Source: Dryocosmus kuriphilus
Taxonomy: Eukaryota > Arthropoda > Insecta > Hymenoptera > Cynipidae
Assembly (NCBI GenBank): GCA_038277395.1
Contig: CM076196.1
Location: 90,647,786-90,711,785 of the forward strand
Length of the DNA: 64,000 nucleotides
Direction: 5' to 3'
Part shown: in pieces, positions 34,481-45,410 of the stretch
Numbering within the stretch: the stretch's first letter is position 1
Layout: every line of letters starts with the position of its first letter
Program-made: the position numbers and the translations under genes
The notes under the pieces: model-generated
The model's database searches: none
What the model was told of the DNA's origin: nothing
What the model saw: the letters and a program-made list of their open reading frames with translations, nothing else

Positions 34481-35300
34481 TACTTTCTCGTACACGGTAC
34501 ATGTTTGAGAAGACCAATTGTTTTCAAGTACTGTTTATCTCTCACGTCGATGAATTGGTGTTCAAAATGGATACGTGTATCACCAATAATAAGTGCATTA
34601 TTATCTAGTCTATGTACACTATACATCGTATCCAAGTACTGTTTTCCGTTTGTTAAAAAATTCTAAGGAATTTGTTGGTAAGTCATTCATAACTGTCAAT
34701 AAACTGTGTCATATCTTCTGCTTCAACAATTTTGTGAACAATTTTGACTGTCGGGAAGAATCTTCATCACCACCAGCAGTCATAAATGATGCGTTCTTAT
34801 TCATATCCTCCTATTTAATTGTTTCAGGTAGCCGGACTTCAACTTTTGCTTCAGAAAGTGATGGTTTAACTTCAACCGTTGATAGGGGCAATGCTTTATT
34901 AACTTTTTCATTAGTAGAATGTCCAGTTATGTTTAACAGTCTCTCTAGTGGTGTCGCAATAGCCATGAACGTTTTTTAAAATTATACATTCATCATCCGC
35001 TTTATTAATTTTCAGCATTCGATGCTTCCGACGATTTGCATGTCAGATTTTAACAACTCGTAGTAAAGAATTCTTTTTCCTGCTGAGATTCATGATGATG
35101 TGAATGTAGCTCAATCAATGCTGATCAGCGGATTAAGCTACAGAGACATTTATAACAATGAAATAGCCAAATGTCCATTATCATAATCATAGTTACAACT
35201 GGACTGATGATCAGCCTTCAATTTCAGTATACTCTCAAACGAAGTGTCTCTGTTGACATTATCCTTCTCTCCTACCACCACTTAAAGTTCATTTAACGTT
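34481..35300. other. Central part of the long inverted-repeat element
   Basis: Minus-strand stretches such as PLERLLNITGHSTNEK (about 34930-34980) look coding-like but unassignable. No catalytic motif is seen. Confidence 0.35.
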
Positions 35301-35387
35301 AGTTGGCTCTAAAAGTGGTGTTTCTGTGACTACAATGCCATGTAGTAAGAAAAATACCTAAGAAGGAACTAACTCTACGGCGATGAA

Positions 35388-35740
35388 CCTATACAACTAA
35401 TTGATCGCCTTTGTTTGCTTATACCGCTCCAAGCAGAACTGCATCAATTAAATAACCTCTATCATTTAGGAATTGTGTAAGGCTGGCTTCACATGCATAT
35501 ACTAAATGATTCTATAGGTCCTCCAACAACACCACCACCATATTCTTACCTACATACCACCGTTATCTCTACCTTCACAACCCCTACCATCCTCACTACC
35601 ACGAATACATTCCCAAGTGGAAAACACAGATCACTGCGGTTCAGGTCATGCTCACCAATCCAGTGACGTAAAAGCTCAAGAACTATGAAGAACTGTCCAT
35701 CGCTGGCTGATTTTATGAACTCCTCAAAATTAAACATTCA
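35388..35740 (+). pseudogene. Unknown conserved gene fragment, right copy
   Basis: Reads PIQLIDRLCLLIPLQA and then, after stops, a Pro/Thr-rich stretch (PPTTPPPYSY). It is the inverted partner of 34250-34480, including about 90 bp upstream of the motif. Broken by stops. Confidence 0.4.
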
Positions 35741-36349
35741 CACGTATATCTAGTGGAAAAAGTAATTAAGAAACGTGGCAATAAAGTACCTATATGTAAA
35801 GTAGTTAGACTTTGAAAGTTGACGTAACAGCTGGATAGACAAGTCAGATATATAATCAAGTTTTCTGCATTGTTGCATCAACTCTCTGTGAATCGACGTA
35901 AAACGAGCGTTGAGTCGACGTCAAACCAACGTTAAATCGATGTTAAACCAACGCTGAATCGATGTGAAACCAACGATGTTAAATCAACATCGTGAAATTT
36001 AAACAATAGTTGGACCAGTTTGTGCAAAATATACAAAATCTAGAAGATCTAGGTTGTTCTTCGCTCAAGAAATTATACAAAGCAGGTTCAAAGAAGAATA
36101 ACCTTTATACCCATTTTTGGATTCAAAACTGTACTATCTGAAACTCTTTTGCGCTCAAGACTTGGCTTCTGATTTCACAAGGTCAGCCAACAATCAGGAT
36201 TTATGCTGGAAGCAGCGCCGACGACGATGCCGATGATTTGTATAACAGTGTTGATACTTCAGATACTTACTTGAAGAATACGCCGCTTAAAGATTTTTAT
36301 AATAGGTATGAATTCTTTTTTAACGCCCGAATGGCCGGTTGGCTGCATA

Positions 36350-36592
36350 ATGGTGCTATTAGTCTTTAAATTTAAATGCGTAGGCTTTAATGCATTTAAA
36401 TAGATGCTCGTATATGAGTGATTTTCATCTAACACGTAAATTCATGTAATCGGTGAATATTTTATTAAGTAACAAATACAAAACTATGAGACTAGGTGCT
36501 TTTAATGCATTTTGTTGCTTTTACTAGAGGCACTTGCAAGACTTGGAAAAAAAAATTTTTTTTTAGTACTAAAAATTCGTGAAAGTCCGAAA
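36350..36592. other. AT-rich, nothing recognised
   Basis: Outside the inverted repeat; no features apart from A/T runs. Confidence 0.4.
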
Positions 36593-37506
36593 TGTAACGT
36601 CCCCTGGCATGTAATCACCTTTGGTTCGTATAATCCGTACTTAAATGAAGATGAAATTATTGACTTAGACCTTTATAATTTGGCTTAAATTTATATTCTA
36701 TATAGTCAAATATAAATATATCAAAGACATGTTCTTATATATTTTATTTTGGTCAACAGAGCATATGGAATGTTGTAATCACTTTTTGACTTTCGGAGGA
36801 AGCTTTGCATTTAAGACTCTATTAAACAATTGTTTATCAAAAATATAGCTTCGTACCACATAGGTATCGAATATCAAGATGTGTTTAATGAATTGTGATA
36901 GTTTTTATGTTGATAAAATGTGTAACAATAAAAATATAAGACTTTTTCAGGGAAAATTTGATGCGTACCTTTTCAACTGTAACTCCCCTGGCATGCTGTA
37001 TTTTAAAAAAAAAAAGACATATTCCAGACAAGTAAATGCAAAACATTTGTATTGTAGTAGCCTTTAAACAAAAGTACTTGTAAATTTCAAAATTATTTTT
37101 TATTTTTTATTTAAATTGAGAATAACAAGGTATGTAACGTCCCCTGGCATGTAACCTCCCCTGGCATATTGTAGAACATTTCGGAATTTCTGAAAACTTC
37201 TATAATAGATAATGAAAAATATTGTTATTTTATATGCTTAGGTATCAACACTTTTTCATAAAAGTTAATAAAATATAAGATCTGTATGCAATATTGTTAT
37301 TAATTAACAAAATTTAAATTGTAACGTCCCCTGGCACTTACTGTACCCGAACATGTTTTTGCCGGAAAAGGAGATTTTAAGGCATATATTTCATACATTG
37401 TACAACACTTATTTTTAATAAAAATAATGTTTATTAATGATAATCTGAAAATTACTGCGATAAATCTAATTCCCCTGGCACTCATGTAATTCCCCTAGAA
37501 TCCCAT
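36593..37506 (+). repeat. Dispersed motif cluster TGTAACGTCCCCTGGCATG
   Basis: Seven copies in one orientation: 36593-36614, 36978-36995, 37133-37150, 37151-37167, 37320-37337, 37466-37481 and 37485-37506. The core CCCCTGGCA is kept in six (CCCCTAGAA in the last), while the spacer DNA is AT-rich and dissimilar. Spacing is either about 146-169 bp or 18-19 bp, with one gap of 385. It resembles a set of protein-binding sites or transposon subterminal repeats. Confidence 0.7.
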
Positions 37507-37615
37507 GATTTTGCAACTTCATTTTTTATAAACAATTTTAGTGATCAAGCGTGACCACGTTATATATATGTGTTTGATACACCATAATGCATATATAAAA
37601 TCAGAAAAAATAACA

Positions 37616-38161
37616 TTTTCTTCATACCTCGGTCGAAAGTACGTACTTTCATCCCTAATATCAGAGACGAAAGTTCAACATTTACTCCCTGTGGGAAGTA
37701 CACGCGCGCCCTCTATAACGGCGGGAGGAAAGAATCATACCTCGGTCGGAAGTACGTACTTTCGTCCCTAATATCAGAGACGAAAGTAACGGCGGGAGGA
37801 AAGAATTTCTCATGTGTATTAAAACTATTCTTAACCTCTGTCATTGCTGTTGTTACCTCTAACCTTAGAAGTAGTTGTCAATGTTGTTTTGTCGTCAATT
37901 ATAAATTTTATAATAAATATAATATAATGTTTAGACTAGTGAAATACAGACATCTTTAACAAAATGGAATTAATTTATTTTAGAAAAATATTATTAGACT
38001 TGACTCTTCGAATGTATTGGGATGCCTGCCCCCACGACCAGCAGCACTCGCTTCGCTCGTGCCGCAAATGTCAGGGGCAGGCATCAATAACATGCTTATC
38101 AACATTTAAAGTCAAAAAAAAGTAAAATTAATAACGTACTTTCGACCGGCTATGAAGAAAA
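37616..38161. mobile_element. Nonautonomous TIR element (MITE-like)
   Basis: Ends are inverted: TTTTCTTCATACCTCGGTCG (from 37616) and the rc of the right end, TTTCTTCATAGCCGGTCG, both continuing GAAAGTACGT. The left part carries a 50-bp direct duplication (37626-37674 and 37738-37787), each with the palindrome GAAAGTACGTACTTTC. A 12-bp stem hairpin GATGCCTGCCCC is at 38021-38032 and 38074-38085. No ORF. Confidence 0.65.
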
Positions 38162-38164
38162 ATC

Positions 38165-38289
38165 GTATACACTACGTGGCCCAAAAGTTGAAATCTCGGT
38201 CCTGCGCGAAATGCTGCCCTCGGCTTCGCCTCGGGCAGCATGACGCGCAGGGCCGAAAATTCAACTTTCGGCCCGTTAGTGTAATATAC
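38165..38289. repeat. Small near-perfect hairpin element
   Basis: 125 bp folding on itself. The stem includes CCTGCGCG.AATGCTGCCC and its inverse, with a TTCG loop near 38225-38230. The ends are GTATACACTAC and rc GTATATTACACTAAC. Possibly a tiny TA-targeting MITE. Confidence 0.7.
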
Positions 38290-38351
38290 TATTTTATTAC
38301 TTTTAATTTTATTATTGAGGACACAAAATTGCCGTGTTAGATGAAAATCAC

Positions 38352-38424
<73 letters not shown>
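38352..38424. repeat. (TA)n microsatellite
   Basis: About 70 bp of uninterrupted TA repeat. Confidence 0.95.
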
Positions 38425-38425
<1 letters not shown>

Positions 38426-39865
38426 GTATAATATCAAATTATATTTGATTGAATATCAGTGTTGAACTTTCAGAATCGTCGTTCATTTGTACTGAATTCA
38501 AATTTCGCGCTCACATTTTCATCAGCGTTGTACTCATTGAAGCATCGTTGGAATAAATTAAACTCACATGCTCTCTGTGACGTTAGCACCTGCGCGATCA
38601 TCTTATTTGCCATGCGCGAATGAACTAGCACGTTCAAAAAGGGCAGAATAAACCTCATTTCTATATTCAGATAGGCCTTAGATATCACAATAGAAAAATA
38701 ATGGAAATTTCTTAATCTTAATTATGGAGACGACAAGGTTTGTCAAGATCTGTTAATTTAACAATTTCACGGCAACTAAGATTTTTGAAAAGGAAACTAT
38801 AAAGGTCCTTCAAATAAATTTATAAGTTCACTTGGTAACCAAATTAAATATTTAGACCAACACCGTATCCATAAATATAACTAGGTTTAAGATTTTATAT
38901 TTCAGAATGACAGATTGTAAGGAAACCTCGAGGAAAGTCCTCTCAAAGACTAATATAATGCATACACTATTAGAAAACTTCTAGGAATTTAGTTAGGTAG
39001 ATCGCGAGAAGAACGTTCTGGAGAGTATTATAGATGCAATTTTATGTTCTTACCAATTAAAGGAAACAAATCCCGGGGGTTGACTCTCCGATTTCCAAAG
39101 TACTTAAAGATATTCTAAACAGAGCATGTATCCGAATTTCCAGAACGGCCGTAAAATATAAATTTATGGAAGTACCAGAGACGGATCCTTTTTCGAGGGG
39201 TGCGCATAGTTCATGTAACTTGATATCTTTGGGTGGTTGAACGCGCTTTTGGCCGGCTATGAGAAAGAACGTGGGCCTGGCACCCACGATTGGCTGATTC
39301 GGGGTCGCCGTCAAAGTTTTTGGGAAAACTTGAGCCAATCAAGACTAGGATTAACATCTTTAGACAAAAATTACTAAGCTGATACTTGCAGCAGAAACTC
39401 AGTCATCCCTCTCTGGTCAGTCGAAACGTCAGATTTTTCTTTTCTACAAACTAGAGAAGTTCGTCTCTCTCGATTTTGCCACAAAACTGAAGATTTGTAA
39501 ACCTGTATCAGTTTATATCTAGAATCAATTATTAAAAGTTCAAAAAATATTGAATAAACCTAAAGTTTTTCTTAAATAAGTTTTTCTTTTTTCCTTTTTC
39601 ATTTATTTTTTAAAGTCCCCAAACTTATCTTTATAAGTCAGCAGTGGACTTTAAATATTTTAAAACGACCCGCCTTTAAATAATGTGTGGTTACGGAACT
39701 CAAACCAGGCGAACCCGGAGTAGGGTCTTCAGATCTTATACCTTTTAGCGATGTACATTAGAAGTGTCGTTGGGTTAAATTTAAATTTTTTAAGATGCAA
39801 TTTACATTAGCAATTAGAGGTCCACATGTAAGACAAAACTATGATTATATGAAGATTATGGCAAA
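38425..39865. other. Unassigned stretch
   Basis: AT-rich; ORFs at 38470-38688 and 39057-39338 on the minus strand match nothing known to me. No repeat detected. Confidence 0.4.
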
Positions 39866-39896
39866 CGTTTCGTCCATGGATAGGGGTACTCATCAG
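39866..39896 (-). ncRNA. Hammerhead ribozyme-like motif at the PLE end
   Basis: The minus strand reads CTGATGA, a stem-loop (GTACCCC...GGAC, imperfect) and GAAACG: the conserved core of hammerhead ribozymes. Penelope-like elements are known to carry hammerheads in their pLTRs, and this sits exactly at a pLTR edge. Helix II is mismatched and helices I/III were not resolved, so it may be inactive. Confidence 0.6.
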
Positions 39897-40190
39897 TGCC
39901 AATTAATCATGTAAATTTAAATTAAAAAGAGAATAATGTATTAGTGTGTAATATAATATATGTGTAGGTATGCGACTTTTCTCTCTTTTCTTCCTTCCCT
40001 TTCTCCTCAACTTGCCCTCTCTTTGCGTGTCCGCAATCGCAAAGGAGCGTAAAAAGTAATTCCAGGTTGAAGGAAATTACTCACTCACTTCACAGAACAA
40101 AACAACACAAATTAATTCGCGTTCATAGGAGCGAATAGATTAAGGTGAAAAAACCGAGTGCGCAAGTATTTTTTTTTGCTTTTTTTTTTA
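39891..40190. repeat. Penelope pLTR, left copy
   Basis: 300 bp repeated directly at 42060-42363 with clear divergence. Both begin CATCAGTGCC and end in a T-run followed by TTA. Shared blocks include GGAAATTACTCA, CACTTCACAGAACA and GCGAATAGATTAAGGTGAAA. Confidence 0.9.
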
Positions 40191-40304
40191 ACACAAATTT
40201 TTCTATCTTTCTCTAATATATTCCTAGGAAAAACCGCTCCGTTTAAAGGTCGGAATGCTTCTAATTTTTTTTTTTTTTCAAAATAGAATTGACGAGAGGT
40301 GATA

Positions 40305-42062
40305 CTAGCGGTGAAGAAATTTCAGTCCTAGACTCTCGGGCTGACAGAGGCAGGTTCTTCTAGTGTCGACACCCCCTTTTCTCAGAAATAAGTTTCGTTT
40401 TATGATAAGACCATACATTTTAGAAAGTTTCACTACATCCGTTCTCAAGTTAACTGCGTTTTTATTAGCAACACTGTGACACACTTTAAGGAACAGACGT
40501 TTACTAAGATGGCATTCACTTGTCAAAATTTTTTGCATTCTCAAAGTCGAACTGATGGTCTTTTGTAGTATGTATTTCGTGAAATTGGTCTGTTTGTTCA
40601 GTTCATTGCTTATATCTTTCGCATGTTCTTTTATCCTAACATCTAAAGGACGTTTGGTTTGACAGATATAAACTGCTTTACGATTTTGGCATTTGCACGA
40701 AATACCATAAACAACATTCATGTTGTCCAGCTGATTTAATTTACCTTTGGTTGGCCTCAAGACGATTGTGAGACCTCTCTTATTTTTAAACGCCGTACTT
40801 GTATCATAATTTCGAAAATCTCGCGATCCGTTCTGGTAATCCTTCTACGTAAGGAATGCTGATGTATGTTCTTCTTTCAACATTTTGAATTGTTGATCAG
40901 CAACACGTTGTTCTTTCTTTGCCAGAACATTTAATCTGAGATTTATATTTTCTCTAATAACTTGTTGCGGGTGAAGTTTGTCATTTAAAGTGTCCTCAAC
41001 CAATCGCAAATTATTCTGATGAAATTTTTTATCGGACAGTAACAGCGCTCTGTCTACCATATTAAAAAACACACTCTTTTTGTATTTCAGAGGCTGGTTG
41101 GAGACAAAGTTTGAACATTTACCTGACCACATTGGTTTGTGGCACCAATTGCAGATAATTTTTTGATTATCATTTCTATGAAGTGTATACGTGGTCTATT
41201 TCGCTAACTGGGAGCGCTACTAAAATTTCATCGACATATCTAAAATACAAGGGTACTTGAAACACTAATTTTGGCAGAGCTATTTTTTCCAAGTCATCCA
41301 TGACAATGTTCGCTGAAATTGGAGAGAGGGAGGAGCCCATCGGAAATCCTCTTTTTTGGTAATAAGTTTTATCTTTAAAATTGAAATCGGTACTATCGAG
41401 ACATAATCTAAGTCTCTCTTCAAAATATTTCGACGGAATTCTTATTTCCTCGCAGATTTCAGCCCATCTATTCCGAACCGATAAGATTGCCTTTTCTTTC
41501 GGTACATTTGTAAACAGCGCTACGACGTCCAGAGACACGAAGACGTGATCATCTGGGATCGTTATTTGTCCCACTTTATTCACTAAATCAAAGCCGTTCG
41601 GCATTCTCGATTTAGGTGTCACAATATTGTTGGCTATGATATTTTTAATAAATGTTGCCAAATCATAAGTTCCGCTACCTACATAGGAAACGATCGGTCT
41701 CAACGGGGTTCCTAACTTACGAATTTCTGGAAGTCCATGAACTCTAGAGTGTTAAGTATGAGACACCTTAAGACATTTTGCGGTCAGTTCGTCAATATAT
41801 TTTCCCGATTCCCATTTCCTTACTAATTTGGTAACGTCTCTTACAATTTTTTACTCGTATCTTTATATCTCAAAACATAAGTCTCGCCATCTTGCAACAG
41901 TTCGTTAACTTTCATGTCATAATCATCTCTTTTCATTACTACTGTCACGTGACCTTTATCAGCTTTCCTAAAAATAATATCCGGGTTATCTTTTACAAAT
42001 TTCGCAGCCTCCTTAATTTCTTTCAAGGGCTGAATGGGTCTCGATTTTCCAGCGTAAACCAT
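40305..42062 (-). pseudogene. Penelope-like retroelement RT and GIY-YIG endonuclease, minus copy
   Basis: Reads from 42062 down. The RT N-terminus is IIFRKADKGHVTVVMKRDDY (41841-42062). The RT body at 41176-41703 has SLDVVALFTNVP, FPMGSSLSPISANIVMDDLE and the catalytic box YVDE in place of the usual YVDD. The RT thumb is at 40845-41132. The endonuclease (40305-40760) has VVYGISC and AVYICQTKRPLDVRIKEHA, with the YIG of GIY-YIG changed to YIC. Stops separate the blocks. The enzyme would nick DNA and copy element RNA; this copy looks dead. Flanked on both sides by direct pLTR copies. Confidence 0.93.
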
Positions 42063-42363
42063 CAGTGCCCATTAGTCATTTAAATTTAAATTAAAATAAG
42101 AATAAGGTTTTAGTGTTTAATATAATATAATGTATAAGCATGCGACTTCTCTTTCCTTTCTTCCTTCACTTTCTCCTCAACTTCCCTTCTCTTTGACTGT
42201 CAACAATCAAGAAGGAGCGTAAAAGTAATCCCAGACTGAAGGAAATTACTCAGTCACTTCACAGAACAGAGCAACACAAATTAATTCGAGTTCACAGGGA
42301 GCGAATAGATTAAGGTGAAAAATCCGTATGCGAAAGTACTTTTTTTTTTGTTTTTTTTTTTTA
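42060..42363. repeat. Penelope pLTR, right copy (shared by two PLE copies)
   Basis: 304-bp direct copy of 39891-40190. The minus-strand PLE starts at its left edge and the plus-strand PLE at its right edge, both at nearly the same codon of the RT. Confidence 0.9.
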
Positions 42364-43160
42364 GAAAACCACTCATTCATACCTTCAAACAAATTAAGGA
42401 GGCTAGGAAATTTGCAAAAGTTAACCCGGATATTATTTTTACGATAGCTGATAAAGGTCACGTGACAGTAGTAACGAAAAGAGACGATTATGACATCAAA
42501 GTTAACGAATTGTTGCTAGATGGCGAGACTTGTGTTTTGAGAAATATAGATGCGAGTAAAAATTGTAAGAGACGTTACCAATTAGTAAAGAAATGGGAAT
42601 CGGGAAAAAATATTGAGGAACTCACCGCAAAATGTCCTAAGGTCTCTCATGCTCAACCTTCTAGATTTTATGACCCCGTTGAGACCGATCGTTTCTTATG
42701 TAGGTAGCGGAACTTATGATTTGGCAGCATTTATTAAAAATATCATAGCCAACAATACTGTGAGACATAAATCGAGAGTGCTTAAAGACTTCGATTTAGT
42801 GAAGAAAGTGGGACAAATAACGATCCCAGATGATCAAGTCTTCGTGCCTCTGGACGTCGTAGCGCTGTTTACACATGTACCGAAAGAAAAGGCAATCTTA
42901 TCGGTTCGGATCAGATGGGCTGAAATCTGCAAAAAAATAAAAATTCCCTGAAAAAATTTTGAAGGGGGACTTAGATTATGTCTGGATAGTACCGATTTTA
43001 ATCTTAAAGGTAAAAATTATTACCAAAAAAGAGGCTTGCCGGTGGGCACTCCTCTCTCCCCAGTTATAACGGACATTGTCATGGATGACTTGGAAAAAAA
43101 AAATCTTTGCCAAAAACCCTATGAAATACAAAAAGAGTGTTTTCTTTAATATGGTAGACG
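42364..43160 (+). pseudogene. Second Penelope-like element, plus strand, 5' and 3' truncated
   Basis: Starts with KPLIHTFKQIKEARKFAKV right after the pLTR and follows the minus copy through IADKGHVTVVTKRDDY, IVSYVGSGTYDLAAFI, PLDVVALFTHVPKEKAIL and GLPVGTPLSPV. After IVMDDLEK it jumps to KYKKSVFFNMVD, so an internal segment with the catalytic YVDD region is deleted. It ends at about 43160, with no endonuclease domain. Frameshifts at about 42610 and 42950. Confidence 0.9.
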
Positions 43161-43770
43161 AGTGCCAACAGACACGCGCCCTAGGCGCGCTCATACTTCG
43201 CGCGAAGCGCGCAATGTGTATGTGCCAGCGAAGCATGTAGATTTTCTTAAATAGTCTAGATAGAAAGCTGAGATTTTTTTGTATGGAATATGCTAGTCTT
43301 AGGATGGTGTTTTTCTTTGTTTTTCTTGAGTAATCACACAATGAGTAAATGGATGTTCCGCCGGATCTGAGGCGCGCGACCGTTTGCTAGTGTCTTCACG
43401 TCGGACAGTGACAAGGATCTAGTATTTACTGCTCTAAATAGTTCAAAACTTGTATTTCATTTTTGAGAAATAATCAGCATTTGTCTCTTCTTAATTTCTT
43501 TCTTTATTCATTTGTTTTTTTTTTTTATAAATGAAGAAAAAATGTACCAAGAAGGAAATTAAGAAACAAATGCATGAGGAAACACATGAAGAAGAAATAA
43601 ATGAAAGAAGCGTTTATGTATACGTTTGTTTCTTTATTGACCTGTTGCTTCACTTATTTCATTGCGTCGTCACTTCTGCCACTAAAAAAATTACTTTTTC
43701 ACGGCATACGATTAGGGTAAATTATTTACGGATTTTACCCACTAAAAGTTCCTTGAGGTAGTTTCGTAAG
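43161..43770. other. Unassigned, with GC-rich self-complementary patch
   Basis: 43161-43245 is GC-rich with short palindromes (GCGCCCTAGGCGCGC, GCGCGAAGCGCGC) just after the PLE truncation. The rest is AT-rich; ORF 43531-43761 begins as a Lys/Glu-rich low-complexity frame. Confidence 0.4.
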
Positions 43771-44110
43771 TTTTTTTTTTTTTTTTTTTTTTTTTTGTTT
43801 GACGGAGGAGGAGGTGGAAATCCTTTTGACGGACTGAGTGTGGGACTCGGCCTGACGGCCCCTACCCACTAAAGCCACCTCCTCCCCCGGCACTCAGACT
43901 ATAAGTCCATTGTGCCACACCGCCTTTCCCGCACTCTGTTGTGGAAACAAGTCCCACCCCATGCGTGTACAAAGGTCAGACCCTGTGGTTTCAGAGCCCT
44001 AGACCCTTCCGTCTCCCTGTTCAAGGGGGTGCTCCTGGAGCCCCTTCTCCTCCCACCCACATGACGGGGATGAGCAGCTCCTCCAGATGAAGTCACACAA
44101 AATATTTTTA
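43771..44110 (-). mobile_element. LINE 3' end (5'-truncated)
   Basis: A T-run at 43771-43798 (the poly(A) tail on the minus strand) is followed by the same 3' UTR as at 31660-31760: GGTGGAAATCC, GACTGAGTGTGG and GCCACCTCCTCC. ORF 43899-44096 on the minus strand is Arg/Gly-rich and unassigned. Only about 300 bp of element remains. Confidence 0.75.
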
Positions 44111-45100
44111 AAAATTAAAAAAAAAAAACACAAAGAAGGAGTGTAATTTAGATCGCCTCCATGCGGTACACTCTAGGGAAACACAGAATTATCAGTTCTG
44201 TGGCTGAATGATCTTACTTTTACTAATTTTGAATCAACAATCGGAATATTCGTTAAATGAATCCTCTGTACTTGATATGTAGACAAGGTTTGAGCTGGTA
44301 CAATTCTTTTGCTTTTCTTAATACTATAAACTAAGATATGGTGATTGAATATACTCAAGAGTTGTTTTAAAGGGAAGCTTTATGGGTTAATTATTTCAAG
44401 GGTAGGTGAACGATGTTTCTCTGGTTGATGTGTATACGAATTGTGAGCTGATACCATTTCTAATCGAATACAATTTAGACAAACCTAAATTGTGTTTTAT
44501 TTTCTTCGACCGTTATTTCAATATATTTGAGTGAATATTATTTTGGTCGCTCGGTGAATTGAAATAATATGAACAACGACGTGTGAAAATCATTTTATTA
44601 AAAGAATCATTTCAACGTTTCAACCACTACTCCGGGTCTTTTTCAAGAAGTCAAAAATCTGAAATACAATATGATGAATAGAAAACATATAACAACATAG
44701 CAATTTTATATAATTCAAAAAATTACAAATGTTGTTTATTACCCTAAAATCAAATGAAGCCAATAAGAGAAATATAGAATTTCCAGTTTAGAGTCATCCT
44801 TGTTATGCTTAAAATTCAATCAAAATTGTTGCACTTTTTTCAATTATTATTACACTCATATTAATAATTGAAGTTACAAACTCAAGAAACTCCAATAATT
44901 ATAAGGAATTACGTTTTTCGAACAAGACTTTTATGTGGTAATGTTTTCAGACAAACGATATGAGACATTCTGTTTATAGAAATACAAGTTATATGCAGGA
45001 TAATAAGAAACGTGTATACAATTTATTGATAAACCTCTGATGAAAAGCGAGAAAAAACGTGAGAAATAATTTTATAATAGAAATTTTAATATTAGTGTAA
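44111..45100. other. AT-rich stretch with a degenerate hammerhead-like string
   Basis: At 44615-44647 the minus strand reads CTTGAAAAAGACC ... GGTTGAAACG, resembling the CTGAAGA...GAAACG strings at retroelement ends but with a damaged core. No coding. Confidence 0.35.
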
Positions 45101-45240
45101 AATACAATGATAAATATGATTTATATTTTTTATTCCGGTATTTAAGTTTATTGGGGTTTTAATATATCTTTTAATATAGTCTTATGCTGAAATTTGTAAA
45201 CTGTTATAAGTTGCTTTTAGCAGAAGTCATCACTAACTTT

Positions 45241-45400
45241 TGCACGTTTATTTTAAATGTTGCAAGTTAGAATACGGGAAGTGAACTGGCGAGCGGGCCT
45301 TTCGCTCTCCTATATAAAGAGTACAGAGGCCTTAACTAAGAAGTAGGTGACAGAAAGTAGGTGAGAGGAAGTCCGCTGACGAAAGTATGCTGACACTACA
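45241..45400 (-). promoter_or_regulatory. Errantivirus LTR segment with TATA box
   Basis: On the minus strand the LTR starts TGTAGTGTCAGCATACTTTC (from 45400) and carries a TATA-type CTCTTTATATAGGAG about 80 bp in. A second copy of the first ~57 bp is at 47795-47852 on the other side of the palindrome. Confidence 0.65.
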
Positions 45401-45410
45401 AGTATGTAGG

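Larger units (their letters stand above)
30683..36349. mobile_element. Long inverted-repeat element with nested LINE and SINE
   Basis: Outer arms (about 30683-31225 and 35850-36349) are inverted copies. Both end in TGCAGCCAAC with a flanking TA, and both contain an acidic coding segment, the string TATTTTGCACAAACTGG-like and a run of CAACGTTGA/AATCGATGT words. A second matching pair lies inside (34250-34480 and 35300-35520). With the LINE and SINE removed, the arms are of similar length around a centre near 34900. No known transposase is seen. It could be a foldback-type transposon or an inverted duplication of an element fragment. Confidence 0.7.

Noticed and set aside
43531..43761. Lys/Glu-rich ORF with a hydrophobic second half
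   Set aside because: Low-complexity start in AT-rich DNA; no family resemblance.
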